From contig OX419759.1 in NCBI GenBank assembly GCA_948567375.1, positions 42,447,493 through 42,511,492 on the forward strand: a stretch of 64,000 nucleotides of DNA. Direction: 5' to 3'. The DNA is from Lunularia cruciata. Taxonomy: Eukaryota; Streptophyta; Marchantiopsida; Lunulariales; Lunulariaceae. The notes under the pieces were generated by a model. The model did not search any database and had not been told where the DNA came from. It worked only from the letters and a program-made list of their open reading frames with translations. The position numbers and the translations under genes are program-made. Position 1 is the stretch's first letter, and every line of letters starts with the position of its first letter. This document shows, one piece after another, positions 11,860-25,000 of this stretch.

Positions 11860-12302
11860 GATTTCCGAGATGAGGAAAGTGTTCCATAAATTCGACGAGA
11901 ATCAAGACGGCTTGATTTGCTCAGATGATTTACGTCACTTCATGGTCGATTAGGGTCGAAATGTCTGAAGAAGAAGCAGATTCTATGCTGGGAACGGTAG
12001 ATCACAACGGCGACGGCAAAGTTGTCTTTGAGGAGTTTTGTACCCTATATCAATCTTTCGTTGAAGGCAAAATTCATGCACAGAGGATGAACTGCAAACA
12101 GCTGACGAGGAGACAATATTAGAAGCATTTAGAGTGTTCGATAAGAACGGCGATGGATTTATCACAAGTAAAGAACTGCAAACTATTCTATTGGAAATGG
12201 GGATGTCCGAAGGCAAGAGCTTGAGTCGATGCTGATGGTAACTGCGTGATCGACATCACGGAGTTCAAGCAGATGTTATCCACGGACTTTTTCCAAACTT
12301 GA
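11860..12302 (+). pseudogene. Calmodulin-like (CML) EF-hand protein pseudogene
   Basis: Four EF-hand loops occur in order: DENQDG from 11894, DHNGDG from 12000, DKNGDG from 12140 and DADGNC from 12228. Such a four-hand, roughly 150-residue layout is that of plant CML calcium sensors, which bind Ca2+ and relay it to target proteins. Each loop is in a different frame from the one before, so there are at least three frameshifts, and a TAG at 11951 follows the first hand. The fourth loop has Cys where the invariant Gly should be, and its leading helix is shortened. The last frame ends FFQT-stop at 12302. The gene is not functional as it stands. The true 5' end cannot be placed. Confidence 0.85.
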
Positions 12303-14603
12303 GTCAAGACACAATCATGTACAAAGTACATATACAAAATGAGGATGCTAATGGTACAAAGTACCATTAACCCAAGTTCACCTTCTTATTGGGTATTCCA
12401 ACGAATCTTGATGTCGAGCTTCATTGCCCGGCCAGTTCGTGGCGGATATCAAAATTTCGCCATTAGTCGATGTATTGCTAGATGATCATGGTGCACACGA
12501 AATGTTTAATATTTGAAACGAAGAGATATATCAGACTTGTAGCTAAAGTTAGGAATCATCAAGACGTTAAAACTATATGGACATATCAAACACGAGAGAA
12601 ATTTATGATCTCACTGCATTCCGAGCATGGAAATGATAAAAGAGCTAATTCGAATCGAAACATGATTGTTTTACTCGACCTTGTAGATAGCTGTTGTGAA
12701 ATTTAATCCTCCAAATTAGCTATTGCTCGACGGAAAGCCTATTGGAATTGATCTCATCCATTTATAATACTTCCATTCATGAATCGAGGAAGTTTTCTTG
12801 ATTTGGTTGAACATGCCTTCCTTGTCTCTGCAAGGATATTAACTTTTATGAAATGGTGAAGTTATCCATAACCTTTTGAATCAAATTTTATAGTTCATCT
12901 GGACCGTTTGAAAATGAACGACGAAAGGAAATAGAGGTAAAACTGTCCCTCTCATATCAGCAGTTCTTTATTGCTATTTTGTTCTTAGCAGTTTTACCTA
13001 AGACTAGGGAAACATTTCTTCCATCTACTTTTCTGAGACTAACTAGATTCAAAGCTCGAAATGTCCGTGCGTACTAGAATCAAGTAGTTCAGAAATGGTA
13101 TCGACACTCCAAATGAGTCAAAATCTCAAAAGAATGCGAATTTCAAACCATATACTTCTTTTCAGATCGGACATTCCTCCTTTTGAGTAGCGCCTGCTGG
13201 TTGAAGATTCCATACGCAGACTTTCCCACACGTTCAGCTGGCTTCACTTTAGGACCCTGCAGGATTGAACGTGCTATACCCAGTCTTCTCTTTAAGCCAG
13301 ACACAAGGAATCTAGCAGAACAGCGCAACTCTTTAGTCTGCATGAAATTCACCCAATCTGGCAAATTAAAATGGAATTCTCACAATTTTTAGAAGGGCTC
13401 AGAAGAAGCAAGTGCAACGAGATATCTAGTCAGCAGTCAGATGTATTCGCCTTATTTCTAACTCACGTTCTCACTGGGAGTGTTGTCTTGAAATTGCCCC
13501 TTGAAGATGTCGATGATGCACGTTGGATCCTGAAGGTGACTCATTTTATGTGGAACTTCAGTCGTATTCGCGCTGAAAAATTCAATGGCGGGACTTGCCA
13601 TGTGCAGTCCTCTCTTTATGGTGGAGTCAAAGAGCCGGAGAAGAAGAGCTAGACTTCTTAGCCTGTATGCAATCACAAAAAGTATTTACCATATCAGAAT
13701 CAAAATCTCACTGATTGCTCAACTTCAAATCGTCGAGTAAGTACGCATAGATTGATGTCCAGGATGGCTCGATAAGAAGCGAAGTGCTGTCCCTATAGCT
13801 ATTAAGGACTATTATGCTGTTTCCACTTCATCTGTTAGTGAGTATTTTAGTAGTGAGATGTTGACCCGTTTTCGTCTTTTTCTTTTGGTTCAGAATCACG
13901 TTGATATACTAATATTTTATTTTATTTTTTTCCTTCACACCTCAAGTCACTATAAGCCTGGGTATATCCTATACCGTCGATGTCTTTTTCTTCCATAGTC
14001 AAAATATTCAAAGAAATACTGTAGCTGCTTGGTTGAATTTGAAGGTGGCTGATGCTTTTGAAGTTAGGGTTCTTCTAAGGCCTCGATTATGTTTAGCTAA
14101 GCTTTGAAATTAGAAATCTGTATTCAAAGATATCCATATCTAGGAATCTAGAATCACTCAATATTTCTGGGAAAATTCATTGAAAGATGCTCAGATGTTT
14201 ATTGAACTTTAACCCAACTTGATGTAACAGATTACAGTTGAGAACTAGATAGGCACTGGAATGTCCAGACTGATTGTCTGAACTTGCACATCAGCTATCA
14301 TCATCAGTTTGCATCAATTGAACGTTGATGCAAACTCCTTGTACCCGTTATGTTGCGGAACTCCAGGTGCACACAGCGCTCCATTTATGTCTTCAGAAAC
14401 AGGATGGATCTTCCAGATAAATTGTCCGAAAGTAGATCGAAAGACTTGAACTGTGATCCCCCAACAATAATTTGCATTTGCTAGGGATAAATCTAACATG
14501 CATAGCTGAAATCCAATCCTGCCTTGCAATCTTATTGCATCTGTCGGAGAACATCACTGAACTGCTAGTATGCTGGCCCTAACATTAGACCGCTCCATCG
14601 CTA
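12303..14603 (+). other. Single-copy intergenic region, nothing recognised
   Basis: No gene, RNA or transposon signature could be supported. Overlapping short frames on both strands at 13143-13676 have no recognisable motifs. A T-rich stretch lies at about 13910-13935. The region ends at the start of the inverted LBD-unit copy. Confidence 0.4.
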
Positions 14604-15094
14604 CAGGATTGTGCAAAACGAATGGACTTTCTCGTTTGCACAATTCTGTCCCATGCCCTTCTTTGGGTGGTAGCTCTTCAAATGGTTATCGCTTTAGTGA
14701 GTTTATAACATTAAAACTCAGCCCATTAATACTTTGTTCCATGATTTCTATGTAAAATTGTACCCTATACAAAAAGGGAAAGCTCTTGCTTAGATTTCAG
14801 GACGGATAAGTCACAAGTTACATCCGCAAAATAGGATATACCATCATTGTAGAGGAACATTTCTAAACTGAAGAAGGTCTTCGATTCAATGAATGGGGTA
14901 TCCAATAGTCTTGCACTTGAGACCTATCAGGCGTTGTACAATCCAGAATGATTCCAATTCTGTAAGTGTGCATTACTATTCACAGCTACAGAAACTCTCC
15001 GATTCTTTAGGACCAGTTCATTTCTTTCTTACGAACACTAACAAGAGAACTTGAGCCATGATTCTTTAGTCCTCGTCATGATTAGCAGAACAGA

Positions 15095-16700
15095 CATTGG
15101 ACAACAGATGACCAAACAGGGGTACAAGCATTTGTTGCAAGGAAATTGTGCAGAATTCAGAAGAACTGAGAGCAACCTCTTCACTCCGTACTAGCTTACC
15201 CAATTGGAGAAACTGGTAGGACATGGAGTAGAGCGCACAACAAAGATGAGAGATTAGTGGGAGTGTTACACTGGTTAACAATTAGTAGAGAGGAGGCCAC
15301 CGCCAACCGACGGTCGATCCACGCTGCACAAAGGCGAATAGGGTATGTGAATCGACACCCTAGATGTCGCACATTCGTCATTCATTAGCTGGAGAAATAA
15401 CCAATCGTGTAGGTTGGTTTTTTCTACAACTAATGAATGGTTGACAGGTCCGTTCTATTCTTAGGATTGTAAAGGACCTCCATTCTCCCACTGCCTGAAT
15501 CTGAATGAACCGGTCCTCCGAGCTCAAATCCAACATAATACTTTCCTATTTAGGACTGTCCTCTTCTTACTGAGGTAATACCTTCATTCATTTTGCATCA
15601 AATATGGTGAGGTCATTAATACCATCATTATTAACTGATGGCCAATTGGAATACCTTCCTGCATTTTCCATCAAACATAGTCCGCTCATAAATAACATCA
15701 TGACTAACTGATGGCAAGTTTCTGATGTACCAATGAGATTTCGACGTACCTATCTTTGTGAAAGAGTTGCATGCAGTTCTCCACTCCTAGGTCCCAACGT
15801 TCTTCCTCTACGGATACGACTATCGTGTAAAACAAAAGAAACTCTATTCCGCCACTATCTGGATGCATAACCGGCACCCCGAGCTAGATCTTATTCCAAG
15901 TTAAGACTTCCCTCTTCAGCGACCGCTGCAATAACTAACCATCTAGCTTGTGACAGAAAGCAGGACGTGGACTCCAAGTTTAGGCAGAATCCTGGCAGCA
16001 AGTTCTTCATTTCTGTGGTATCTGCGTACTCTTTGCTTTTCGTTTAAGAAGTGTTTCCCGAGCCATCCGAATACATTGGTATCGAAGAGAATCAGATGTC
16101 GCGTTTTCAGGTTTGGAAACGGAGCAGAACCTTCCTATGTAATTGAAGGGAATATGCTTTTAGAATGTAATCATTGAAGCAAGAACACTGTTATGCTCCC
16201 ATTTCTTCCGCGTCGTCTGCATCTGTTCTGCTCATCCATGTTATAAGCTTCCACGGCCGTTCTCCGTCTCCATCAGGATATGGTAGGGAAATCATCTTTT
16301 CGCTTTTCAGACTGTCGGGGGTTAATGAGGCACTCTATTCGCTCCAACACGCAGTCGCACGATAGAAACTGGCGTAGATGTTGATCTGAACCTTCGACCT
16401 GATTCAAACGAGATTTCAAACCTTAGACGAAACAGCAATTGTTTATCGATCTAACTTTTAATGTTTTGTAGTCCTTCAAACTAAAATAAAATTTATACAT
16501 TTTATGCGTCCTAGGCCGACCTGGTGGAGCGTACACTTAATTAGGCAAATCTGGAGCTCAAGCAAGAGCTACCATTTACGAATGTTATTTAATTAATGTA
16601 CATATACACCCTGAGCAAATCTCATTTCGAGCAACGAGGTATATTATTCTGGTTGCAGAAGACGTTCAGGCACTGACAGTCACACAAGTGTGAACTATCA
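15095..16700 (-). pseudogene. LBD 5' flank with orphan start codon (coding sequence deleted)
   Basis: The minus strand here matches the region upstream of both LBD genes, up to and including the ATG (complement of 15095-15097). The next base is already the copy-1 sequence from 7741. Translation from this ATG gives only 19 codons before a stop, unrelated to the LOB domain. Any transcript from this promoter could not make an LBD protein. Confidence 0.75.
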
Positions 16701-17404
16701 ACCTTGAGAACATTCAACAAAATCCAATGTCAGATTGATGTTAAATCCGATGACAATAAGATTGTGATATGGATCCGATTAATTTCATCTTCCTTTCAGG
16801 CTCTTTATCTTTTACCAAATCTTATAATATCAGTCTACAATCTTCAACGGAAAAGATATATCATTGGTATTATGACGTGTTGCACGTCGGCTTTATGAAA
16901 TCTTTGGGTTTCGGCGCCAGGTTTAGTATGATACTTGTAATATCGCCTTTGAAGAATCTGTTATGAAAGGATATGATCAGGTTAGAATTCTAAATCTTTT
17001 GGAAATGGTATACTACACATGATGCAGGCTGAGAAGGGCAAAAAATTGTCAGGAGATTACTAAGGTAAGAGAAGAAGTTGATCATGAGAAGGCCGGCTGT
17101 CGAGATCATGAGGAGAAGACTGCAAAATGGAGAACAATCTAAAAGGAGAGATGTGCGAAGCATGATGCGGAGATAAGGAGAGCACAAGCAGAGGTAAGAA
17201 CCCTTATGCTTGGGATACATTAACGGAGGAAGAGTGACATAGAACCTTGAGATAAAGAGATCACAAAGATGAAGGGAGACCTTGAAAAAGTGCACCTGGG
17301 GCCAAGGCCTATTGCTGCATCTGGAGCCACTTCCCTTCTGTACTCTCATCCATACTTTTGAGTACCATAACAATCTTGGCTCCCACAGAAGGTCCAGTAT
17401 CGTT

Positions 17405-17866
17405 TCACAACTTGCAATGTTGTTCTCCCAATTTATGGGGACTTATCTGACTCATCTTTTCCTCTAGTAGATCATAAATTGTAAACTCCCTTTTTGGAAT
17501 TGAAGGCTCATCCTCTCCCACCAATTCCATCACATCCATTATACAAGTAGCCTCTGGCCGGTGACCTTGTTGTTGTAACTTTGGGGATTTGGTGCTACTT
17601 GTGCCGGCATTTTTGTTTCCTTCTTTTGTCAATAATATCCTTCCCCTCACTCCACCCTTGACAGAGTATCTGTGGGTTAGTCCAGGCCCATAGTGGGGAA
17701 TACATGATGCTATGGGAGGAAGGGGAGCAATGGTACAATCCTTGCACGACAGGACATTTACTTGGCTTGGGGAGGAATTGTAGTCAAGATTCCCATAGCT
17801 GCTCTTAATTCCACTAGGAATCTCCCATAGACACTTACCCTCAAGGACAGCTTGAGGGTCTGTCAC
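17405..17866 (-). pseudogene. Longest surviving reading-frame piece of the unknown repeat
   Basis: A 153-codon open stretch corresponds to sequence broken into several frames at 1395-1870 and 54363-54850. It therefore probably preserves the ancestral frame best. It contains TDPQAVLEG near the start and ends in a charged stretch. No known domain is recognised. It may be a gag-like or accessory protein of an undescribed element. Confidence 0.35.
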
Positions 17867-19340
17867 CCACTTCTGCCTCCGTGGTATGTCACTTAGTAAT
17901 TAGGTAACACATTTCAAGGGTAGTTTGCAATACAACCTCTTGCTTACATGATTTGTGAGACGAGTAATCAAGGAGCACTGATTCATAACAAAAACCACAT
18001 AACTTTCAAGAGATGCACTTATTCATTCACATCATACACAAAGTTAGAATAGGACTTTTAAGGTTTTTATATTAAGCCTGGCCGCATCTTCATTGAGGTG
18101 TAGAGAAATGTTACAGTCCCATTGGGAAAAGGCCAACCAATTCCCATATTTACATTAATCAACCTCTACCTTGGATAAAAAGGAGGCATATATATCTACT
18201 TTCACAACTTTGTTAAGTCTCTCTTCTTCTTGGAGAATCATCCACTATCACTTATTTGGGCTCACAGATTGACCTCACATGAGGGGACATTCCCTTTAAA
18301 TAGTTGTGGTAAACCTAATTCCCTGTTTACCCTAATCACTGGACTAATTGAGGCAGCTACCTCTTTTGTAGCCCACGCCAAAAATATCAAGTGTCTCTCT
18401 TCCCTTAGATGTTTCTCTTCTAGATGTACACAACCTATCATGTCAATGCATTCCTGAAGCCTTAATTGTTCCTTACTTCTAACTACTACACATTTCCATA
18501 GTCTTGTAGTCTTTGTGTTATATATTGGCTCACAGATGTTTATTTCCCGCACATGATTCTTGCTCACAATTGGTACTCTCTTAAAAGTCCTTTTTTACCC
18601 CATGGCATAGCCCTCTCCTAAATTCATGTACTCTAGGCAAGCCTAAAAAGGAACATGAAATTTTACCACTTCTTCTTGTTTCTATTTACATGGAGGAAGA
18701 ATTTTGCACTAATTTGGTAGAAGGTCATGTAAGATCCCTCCTGGGATAATCCTTGAAGATGCATGGGATACCAAACATAGATGAACCTATCCATATGTAC
18801 CAACTCCAATGTCCTACCTAGGCGGCAACCCCACATGTTGCCTTGCTGTATGAGGTATATGAATTGGGTATTATACATATGATGTCAAAAGGGATTGAAT
18901 GTATTGTCTTCTTTAACTTCTTGTCAGCCCAGATATTGTGCTGCAATATACTGCAGATTAGAAGACTATTGGATCCTTGGTAGCATACCACAGATTCAAG
19001 CAACTCTCCAACATGTTCATAGTTTCCCGCACTCCTACAGGGCTGGTTTGCACAATGGGTCAACAATGTGGCTTCTTGCCATATGAGAAATGATGCATTT
19101 GTCTCAAACAGGGTATTTCAAAATCAAGTCTTTCACTGAGTTCCCGTCTAAGGCCTCAAGGAATGCCATCTAGAGGTGCTTGCAATTTGGTTGCCTCCAT
19201 ATTGAAGAGTGCGGGGTCAATTGGTGTGGGACCTTGGAAGCTAAGGGACAACCAACACAACAAGGTATTGCTTGGTACCATTAGTCTTGCATGGTCTTGG
19301 AAACAAATAGATACATGGGAGATTTGTTCATGCCTAAGTA

Positions 19341-20282
19341 CATAACTAAATTTTCATGCGCTACTACAGGAATTACAAGACTTCTTACTTGAATCCTCCA
19401 GTTTGGATGATAAACTATGGGAAGTCCTTTTACTATAGGCTTGCTTGATTGAATTATGTATGGGATGCTATGGGACAATTAAGACTACTCAAATCAACTT
19501 CCTCCTCACCATCTTGCTTCTTGTTGTAGCACTTGATCATACACAAGATAAGTGCATAGTATGTCAAAGAGTGCAGTAACAATAGGAAAAGATAGGAATA
19601 AAGACCTTCATTGGTAGTTGTGGAGTAGTTAGGTTTGGCAAGGACTCCACTAAGCCATAAAAGACACTTGGGACCAAAGTGGAGTAAGAGTACAAAATTG
19701 TATTTAAGGCTTTGGATTGATAATCATAGAGTCCACTTTTCCATGCAACTTTGTATTCAAAAGACTGTCTAATTTGATTAATCTAAATGTACTTAGTCTC
19801 CTAGCACCAAATGGCCTTGCACAAGTACTGGCGCAAATCATAAAGTAGAAGCTTGAATTGTTTGAATCCTATGGAGAGGGTTTAGAATTGGATTTTGAAG
19901 GTGTAGAGTAGCCCAACAATGGATCTGATCAGTCCCAAGTGCCACAAGTAGCAGGGAATAAAAACCAGAGATATTTGACTGCAAACAAGACTCCTTAGAT
20001 GGCATGTCTTCTAGGAAGGGTAGTACATATTGTCAAGAAACAAAAAACTCACACAAGAGAGAGAAGAGATAAACCAAGAGAATAATTAGGTAGGAGACAC
20101 TCCTACGATATAGACAGATCAAAGAATAATATAACACACACTGAGGGTATGGCCAAGAACCTAGTGCACCACATAGGTGGCGGCTTTCTAACTAACTTTG
20201 TAACAAGTATACTTAGTGGGAATGCAGTGCTATACAATTCAGTCTAACTCTGAGCTTGTTCACACCTCTAGAGAGCTTGGAG
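19341..20282 (-). mobile_element. Copia 3' flank / LTR-like sequence
   Basis: It lies just downstream (minus strand) of the copia RNase H remnant. About 20040-20270 reads on the minus strand like the promoter and leader part of a copia LTR, ending in a pyrimidine-rich ctctctcttgtgtgag. Exact LTR ends and a target duplication could not be found. 19341-19700 has no recognisable content. Confidence 0.35.
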
Positions 20283-21250
20283 TCTCAGCACTCTCCCTCA
20301 AACTCATATCAATGCAATGTACATCTAACTGATCTTTGAACACATCAAATGTATCTCTAGGCAAAGCCATTGTAAAGATGTCAACTACCTACTCATCTGT
20401 ACCTACAAAAAAAATTCTATCTCTCTCTTGCTAGTACCTTTTCCCTAATGAAGTTATGTTGCACCTCAATGTGTTTTGTCCTAGCATGAAACACGGGATT
20501 ACTAACAAGTCTAATATTACTCTTGTTATCTACATAAGTAAGCATGAAACATGGGATTAATAGTAAGTCTATTATTACTCTTGTTATCTCCATAAATAAG
20601 CATGAAACATGGGATTAATAGTAAGTCTATTATTACTCTTGTTATCTACATAAATAACAATTGCACCATAGACATAAACACAAATGTCAGCAACTAACAT
20701 TTGAAGCCAAATTGCCTCACATCTTTGTACTCTGCCTTGCAACAAGACAAGGATACCAAAGCTTGCTTCTTTAAGGACTAGCTAATAGCTGCATTTCCCA
20801 AATTGAAAGCATAGCCACATGTGCACTGCCTACCTAAAGTAATCCTTGCCTAATCTGCATCTGTAAATCCACAAAATTGCACTCTTTTTGGCTACATAAT
20901 GAATTTCAAACTGTCTAGTAAACTTCATGTACTGCATAATCCTTCAAACTTAACCAAGATGTGACTATCAAGGAGTATGCATGAAATAACTCACAAGTCC
21001 CACAGCATAGCTCAAGTCTAGCCTAGTGATAGTGAGGAAGATCAAACTCCCTACCATCCATCTCTACATAACAAGATCCTCAAGCTGCTCCCCCTCAACA
21101 GGACTCAATTCAAATTCTGTTCTAAGGGTGTGGAGATTAAGTCTAGCCTTTTGTAACCTGCACATTAGAGTTGGAGATTCTAGCCCTACATACCCAAGTG
21201 GCTACACCATATACACCTTTTCTAGAAGATCTACATTCAAGAAGGTGTGA
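20283..21250 (-). pseudogene. Ty1/copia reverse transcriptase C-end and RNase H remnant
   Basis: The minus strand encodes the hallmark end of a copia polyprotein. From about 20505 down to 20283 it reads KHIEVQHNFIREKVLARER, then FFVGTDE, then VVDIFTMALPRDTFDVFKDQL and DVHCIDMSLRE. Further upstream (about 21060-20960) lies a decayed MVGSLIFLTITRLDLSYAVG-like stretch, the usual junction of reverse transcriptase and RNase H. In-frame stops and a frame-breaking triplication show it is dead. Integrase, protease and gag were not found nearby. Confidence 0.85.
20484..20657. repeat. Three tandem 58-bp units inside the copia remnant
   Basis: Units start at 20484, 20542 and 20600, each beginning gcatgaaaca. 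The second and third differ at one position; the first differs from them at several. The unit covers the codons around the RNase H DNKSNIRLVSNPVFHA region, and 58 is not a multiple of three, so the amplification itself breaks the frame. Confidence 0.9.
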
Positions 21251-22000
21251 TGACGCACCTTGGCCTAAAGTACAAATTATTTTTTTGGTTTTGGGTATAT
21301 TCTAACTAGAAAAATTATATGAATAAACCAAAAAATATATCATGATAAATAAATAAAAAATTTAGTAAACCAATAAGAGAAATTGGTCAGCCAAGACAAC
21401 CCTTGGCAAGGGAGCACTTTGCCCTAAACTTCTTCATCTTGGGAAGACCTTTGGCCAAAAATATCATTTGCCCTAGAAGCTCCTTGGCTTGAAGTGACCT
21501 GCATAAAGATGGCACCAACAGATCAACAACCACAATTAAGACTGTTCAATTGTGCTAATAACTCACATGTACAAGTAATGATGGCTCACTAAAGTGTACA
21601 CTTACCAAAAGGTTATAACGGTTGAACCAACAAGATAAATACTTGTTTGGGGCTTGGAACCTCTTTACTTCATAGGAAAAACCTCTTCACTTCATTTTAC
21701 AGATTCATCTAGGCAAGATCGGTCACGCTACCTTCTTCCTTGGTGAGAAAGTTCTGTCCAGTCCTTTGCGCTTCAAGATAGAGTGATTGTGAGAAAGGGA
21801 AGTGAAAGTTGAAAATCAGAGCAAGTGATGGTAAGAGGATAGAAAAGGAAGGAAGTAGCTTCTCCAAATGCACCACAAAGGATGCACATGGCTCCCAAGT
21901 TCATAAAAAAGTCCCTAGAAATAGTTAAGTGGGATTTGTAGTGTAGATAGAAGCTGGTTTGCAGCAAGAAGCTAAAATTCTTCCTTTGGAACTAGGAATT
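21251..22000. other. AT-rich spacer, nothing recognised
   Basis: This interval has A/T runs (21280-21370) and no supported gene or repeat boundary. It separates the copia remnant from the decayed elements that follow. Confidence 0.4.
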
Positions 22001-25000
22001 GAGTGATCATGCTATGTTGCATGAAACTCAGGACAACCTGGACCCTGAGCTGATCAATTTGAGAGGGAACATTTTTTCTTGGATAGGGGAACATTGGCGG
22101 AAAGTGCTAGGGCACAGCAATTCACCCCTAGATGGCATGACTTTGGCTAGCATGTGGACTTGACTTTGGATAACATTTGGACTTGACCATGGATAGCATG
22201 TGGATTTTCATATAGTAAGACCAAAAATGGTTGGTCTGTTCTTAGAATTAAGGATCCTAGCACACACATATAACAAAACCTACAATGAAATTTTTTTATG
22301 AGGTGCGTAGCAGTTTCTTGACTTAGACAATATGCTCTGTTACTATCAGGTTTGCTAATTTGACTTACCAAATTGCCGGACAAGGAGGACCTTAGTAGAA
22401 TCAGTCATGAAGTTGTTCAAATCTAAATAAACAACTTACCTAATAATACCCAAGTTATCTTCTTTGAGTACTTGTACCAAGGAAGATCTATGAATTGGGC
22501 AGCAATGTTCTAGGCTAGGGCAAGAGAACTTGTGAGATCAATGAACAAAGAAGGCGGAGTAACTCTAGTCTCTCTTTTTGTTATCAATTTCTACTTGGGC
22601 ATGGGATTGTTGATCATAGAAGAGAAGAAGAAGTGTCCCGACCACTTCTTCCTGGAAGGACATCTTGATGAGGCTCAAGAAAGAGTTCTGATGGTATGCA
22701 AATATGTGGAGGTGGATGTAGAGTTTTCCTACACTAGAAAATACATGGAGGTGAAGGAAGCCTATAACATCCTGGGTTTTGAGAAGGAAAGAAGGAGGAA
22801 ATTGCTACAAAACCAATATACAAGAGACAACCTGCTATCCCTACCAGATTGAAGGTAAAGGCTACCAAGAGGACAAGGAGAATCCTCTTAGAAGAGGATG
22901 AAGAGGATGTTGAAGTCCAAGAAGAAGGTGGGACAGGACAATAACCAGATCCCACACCAACAATAAGCAAGCAATTCTTTACCAAGATCGTCATCTCATT
23001 CTACAAAGATAAATGAAAGATTGCAAAGGTTGAGGATTACAATCTACCCTAGCCCCAACTCCACCCCAAACAACCAATTTTCAAGAGGAAGAACAAACAC
23101 CCACCTTGGGTGCTAAGGCCACAAAGCTGGACGTTCTAGCCCAAAGAAAAGCATGGCATAGGGTTTTGGGATGACAAAATCCCCTTTATTCCCAAGCATA
23201 GGGGAAATAGAGTTAAGAGAGGAAGGAGTCCTTTGTGCAAAAGAGGTACTTGAGATAGAAGATAGAGGTTTGTGTTGAGACAATGCCACTCTCTTAGCCA
23301 AAGACAAGCTTCACTAAAATGATCAAAAGCAGAACAAAGGATTGTCCAAGATAGATAATCCTGCCCAAACCAAATTGATATTTGAGCATTAGAAGGTAAG
23401 GGAAGAATTGTAGGACATTTGGGCCCAACATCTAGAGATGGCGAAACAAAGTAACAACTTGATGCCTAATTTCACTTCATGGAGAGAGGAGCAGATGTTC
23501 AAGTTCATGGTACCGCAAACAAAGGTACAAGATGAAATGTTTTAGCGGCCATCATTTGGTAATGCTCCAACTTCCTGCTTAACAAGGAGCTGACACATAG
23601 GATAAAGAAACAATTTTGGTCTCCATCAGTCCTTGTGCCACTTCACACATGTGCAAACCACAATGCTTCACTAAAAATGCTTGCCAAAATCTCAAGCAGA
23701 TAGATTAAAGTGTATAAATGTAGTGCCCCACAAAGAGGCAAGATTTGATTGAATTGTCTTGATGTTTGACACAATCTTGGAGCCCTTAAAGTTGTGCAGG
23801 TGGGAAATTCTTTGGATCAAGAAGAGTTTAGAAACTTTGAGCAATTTGAAAGATTGTGAGAGAGGATGATAGGGATTAAGAATGTGAAGTGAGAATTGGC
23901 TCAAGGTGCACTTTCATACCACAATGTCTCTCACAAGAACAAGACTAGCATTGTATTGCAGTCACCCGAGTAGAGAAGTGGGTGCCTAGTGCCATACAAA
24001 GTACCTAAATTTGCACATTTATGCTTTCTATTGTGGATTTGTGACTTTGAATGCCTCCCAATGGTAGTAGATATTAAGGAGACTAAGAACCCAAACTTCT
24101 CTGACTTGAGAGGAAACATATTTTCATGGACTGAGGAGCATTGGCACAATGTGCTTGGGTCTGATTCAAAATTAGGAGCAATACACCTCCATCAAGATTA
24201 CCCCCAACTATTGAAAGAAATGACAAGAAAGTTTGAGTCCTTGTTCAAACACAAGAAGACAAGGAATGATTGGAAAGGTGCATAGATACCATGACCTTGC
24301 TTGGTGCACCATGATAACCTCAATTATAAAGTTGTTCAAATCCCCATGGACAACATATGTGAACAATGGGCTGGCTACTTTCTCCTAATTGTTGCACAAA
24401 GGAAAACCCACAAATTGGGTGAGGATGTTCTATAGTTGAACTTGAGACCTTACAAAACAGTTGCAAATGTAGAGAGGAACTACTTTCCTCTCACCATTTG
24501 TGCAGCAATTTTATATCAGGATGACACTGCTGCAAAAGGAGGAGATGAATTTCTTCCTAGCGTATTACTATCCCTCAAGACATTATTAGTGCAAACTGGA
24601 ATATGAAGGAGAGATCAAGAAGTACAAGGATGTCTTCATCATATACAAAAAGACGGGTAAGTGGATATCCATAGACAAGGCTGTTGGAGAAGGAACCAGC
24701 AAATGAACGGTGGTTTTGACTCTGCCAAGGACTAGGAAGACACATAGACCAAATCCTCAAGTAGTGGACTCTTTGGAGGAGGAGGCTTCCTAGGCCATTG
24801 ATGATTTGTGATTCTGAAGTGGTGGGAGAGTTGAACAAGATTCACAAGGTGCCCCGTGAAGCCATGGTGCTTGTAGATCAAGAGAGGGAATTTTCACATG
24901 TTGTGGAATTAGTGCCCGCTGAGCAAAAGAACTCTTTCTCCAAGATAGAGGTAGTTTCTTATAGTGCAAGATGGAGAGAGGACACGGGAGTGGAGGTTCA

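Larger units (their letters stand above)
14604..19340 (-). repeat. Inverted, internally deleted third copy of the LBD unit
   Basis: Read on the minus strand, 19340 down to 15095 corresponds to copy-1 positions from before 1 to 4937, and 15094 down to 14604 to copy-1 positions 7741 to about 8254. Two large gaps are visible. One removes about 0.9 kb of the repeat part (copy-1 about 1985-2866, junction near 17290). The other removes copy-1 4938-7740, that is, all of the LBD coding sequence after its ATG. Divergence from copies 1 and 2 is clearly higher than between those two. The left end stops inside the 3' arm of the hairpin. Confidence 0.85.

Noticed and set aside
15066-15281. 71-codon minus-strand frame in the inverted copy
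   Set aside because: It is the relic of the LBD leader frame with an altered end, not a gene.
19341-20040. Possible complete copia LTR
   Set aside because: Promoter-like sequence is visible but no TG start, second LTR or target duplication could be located.
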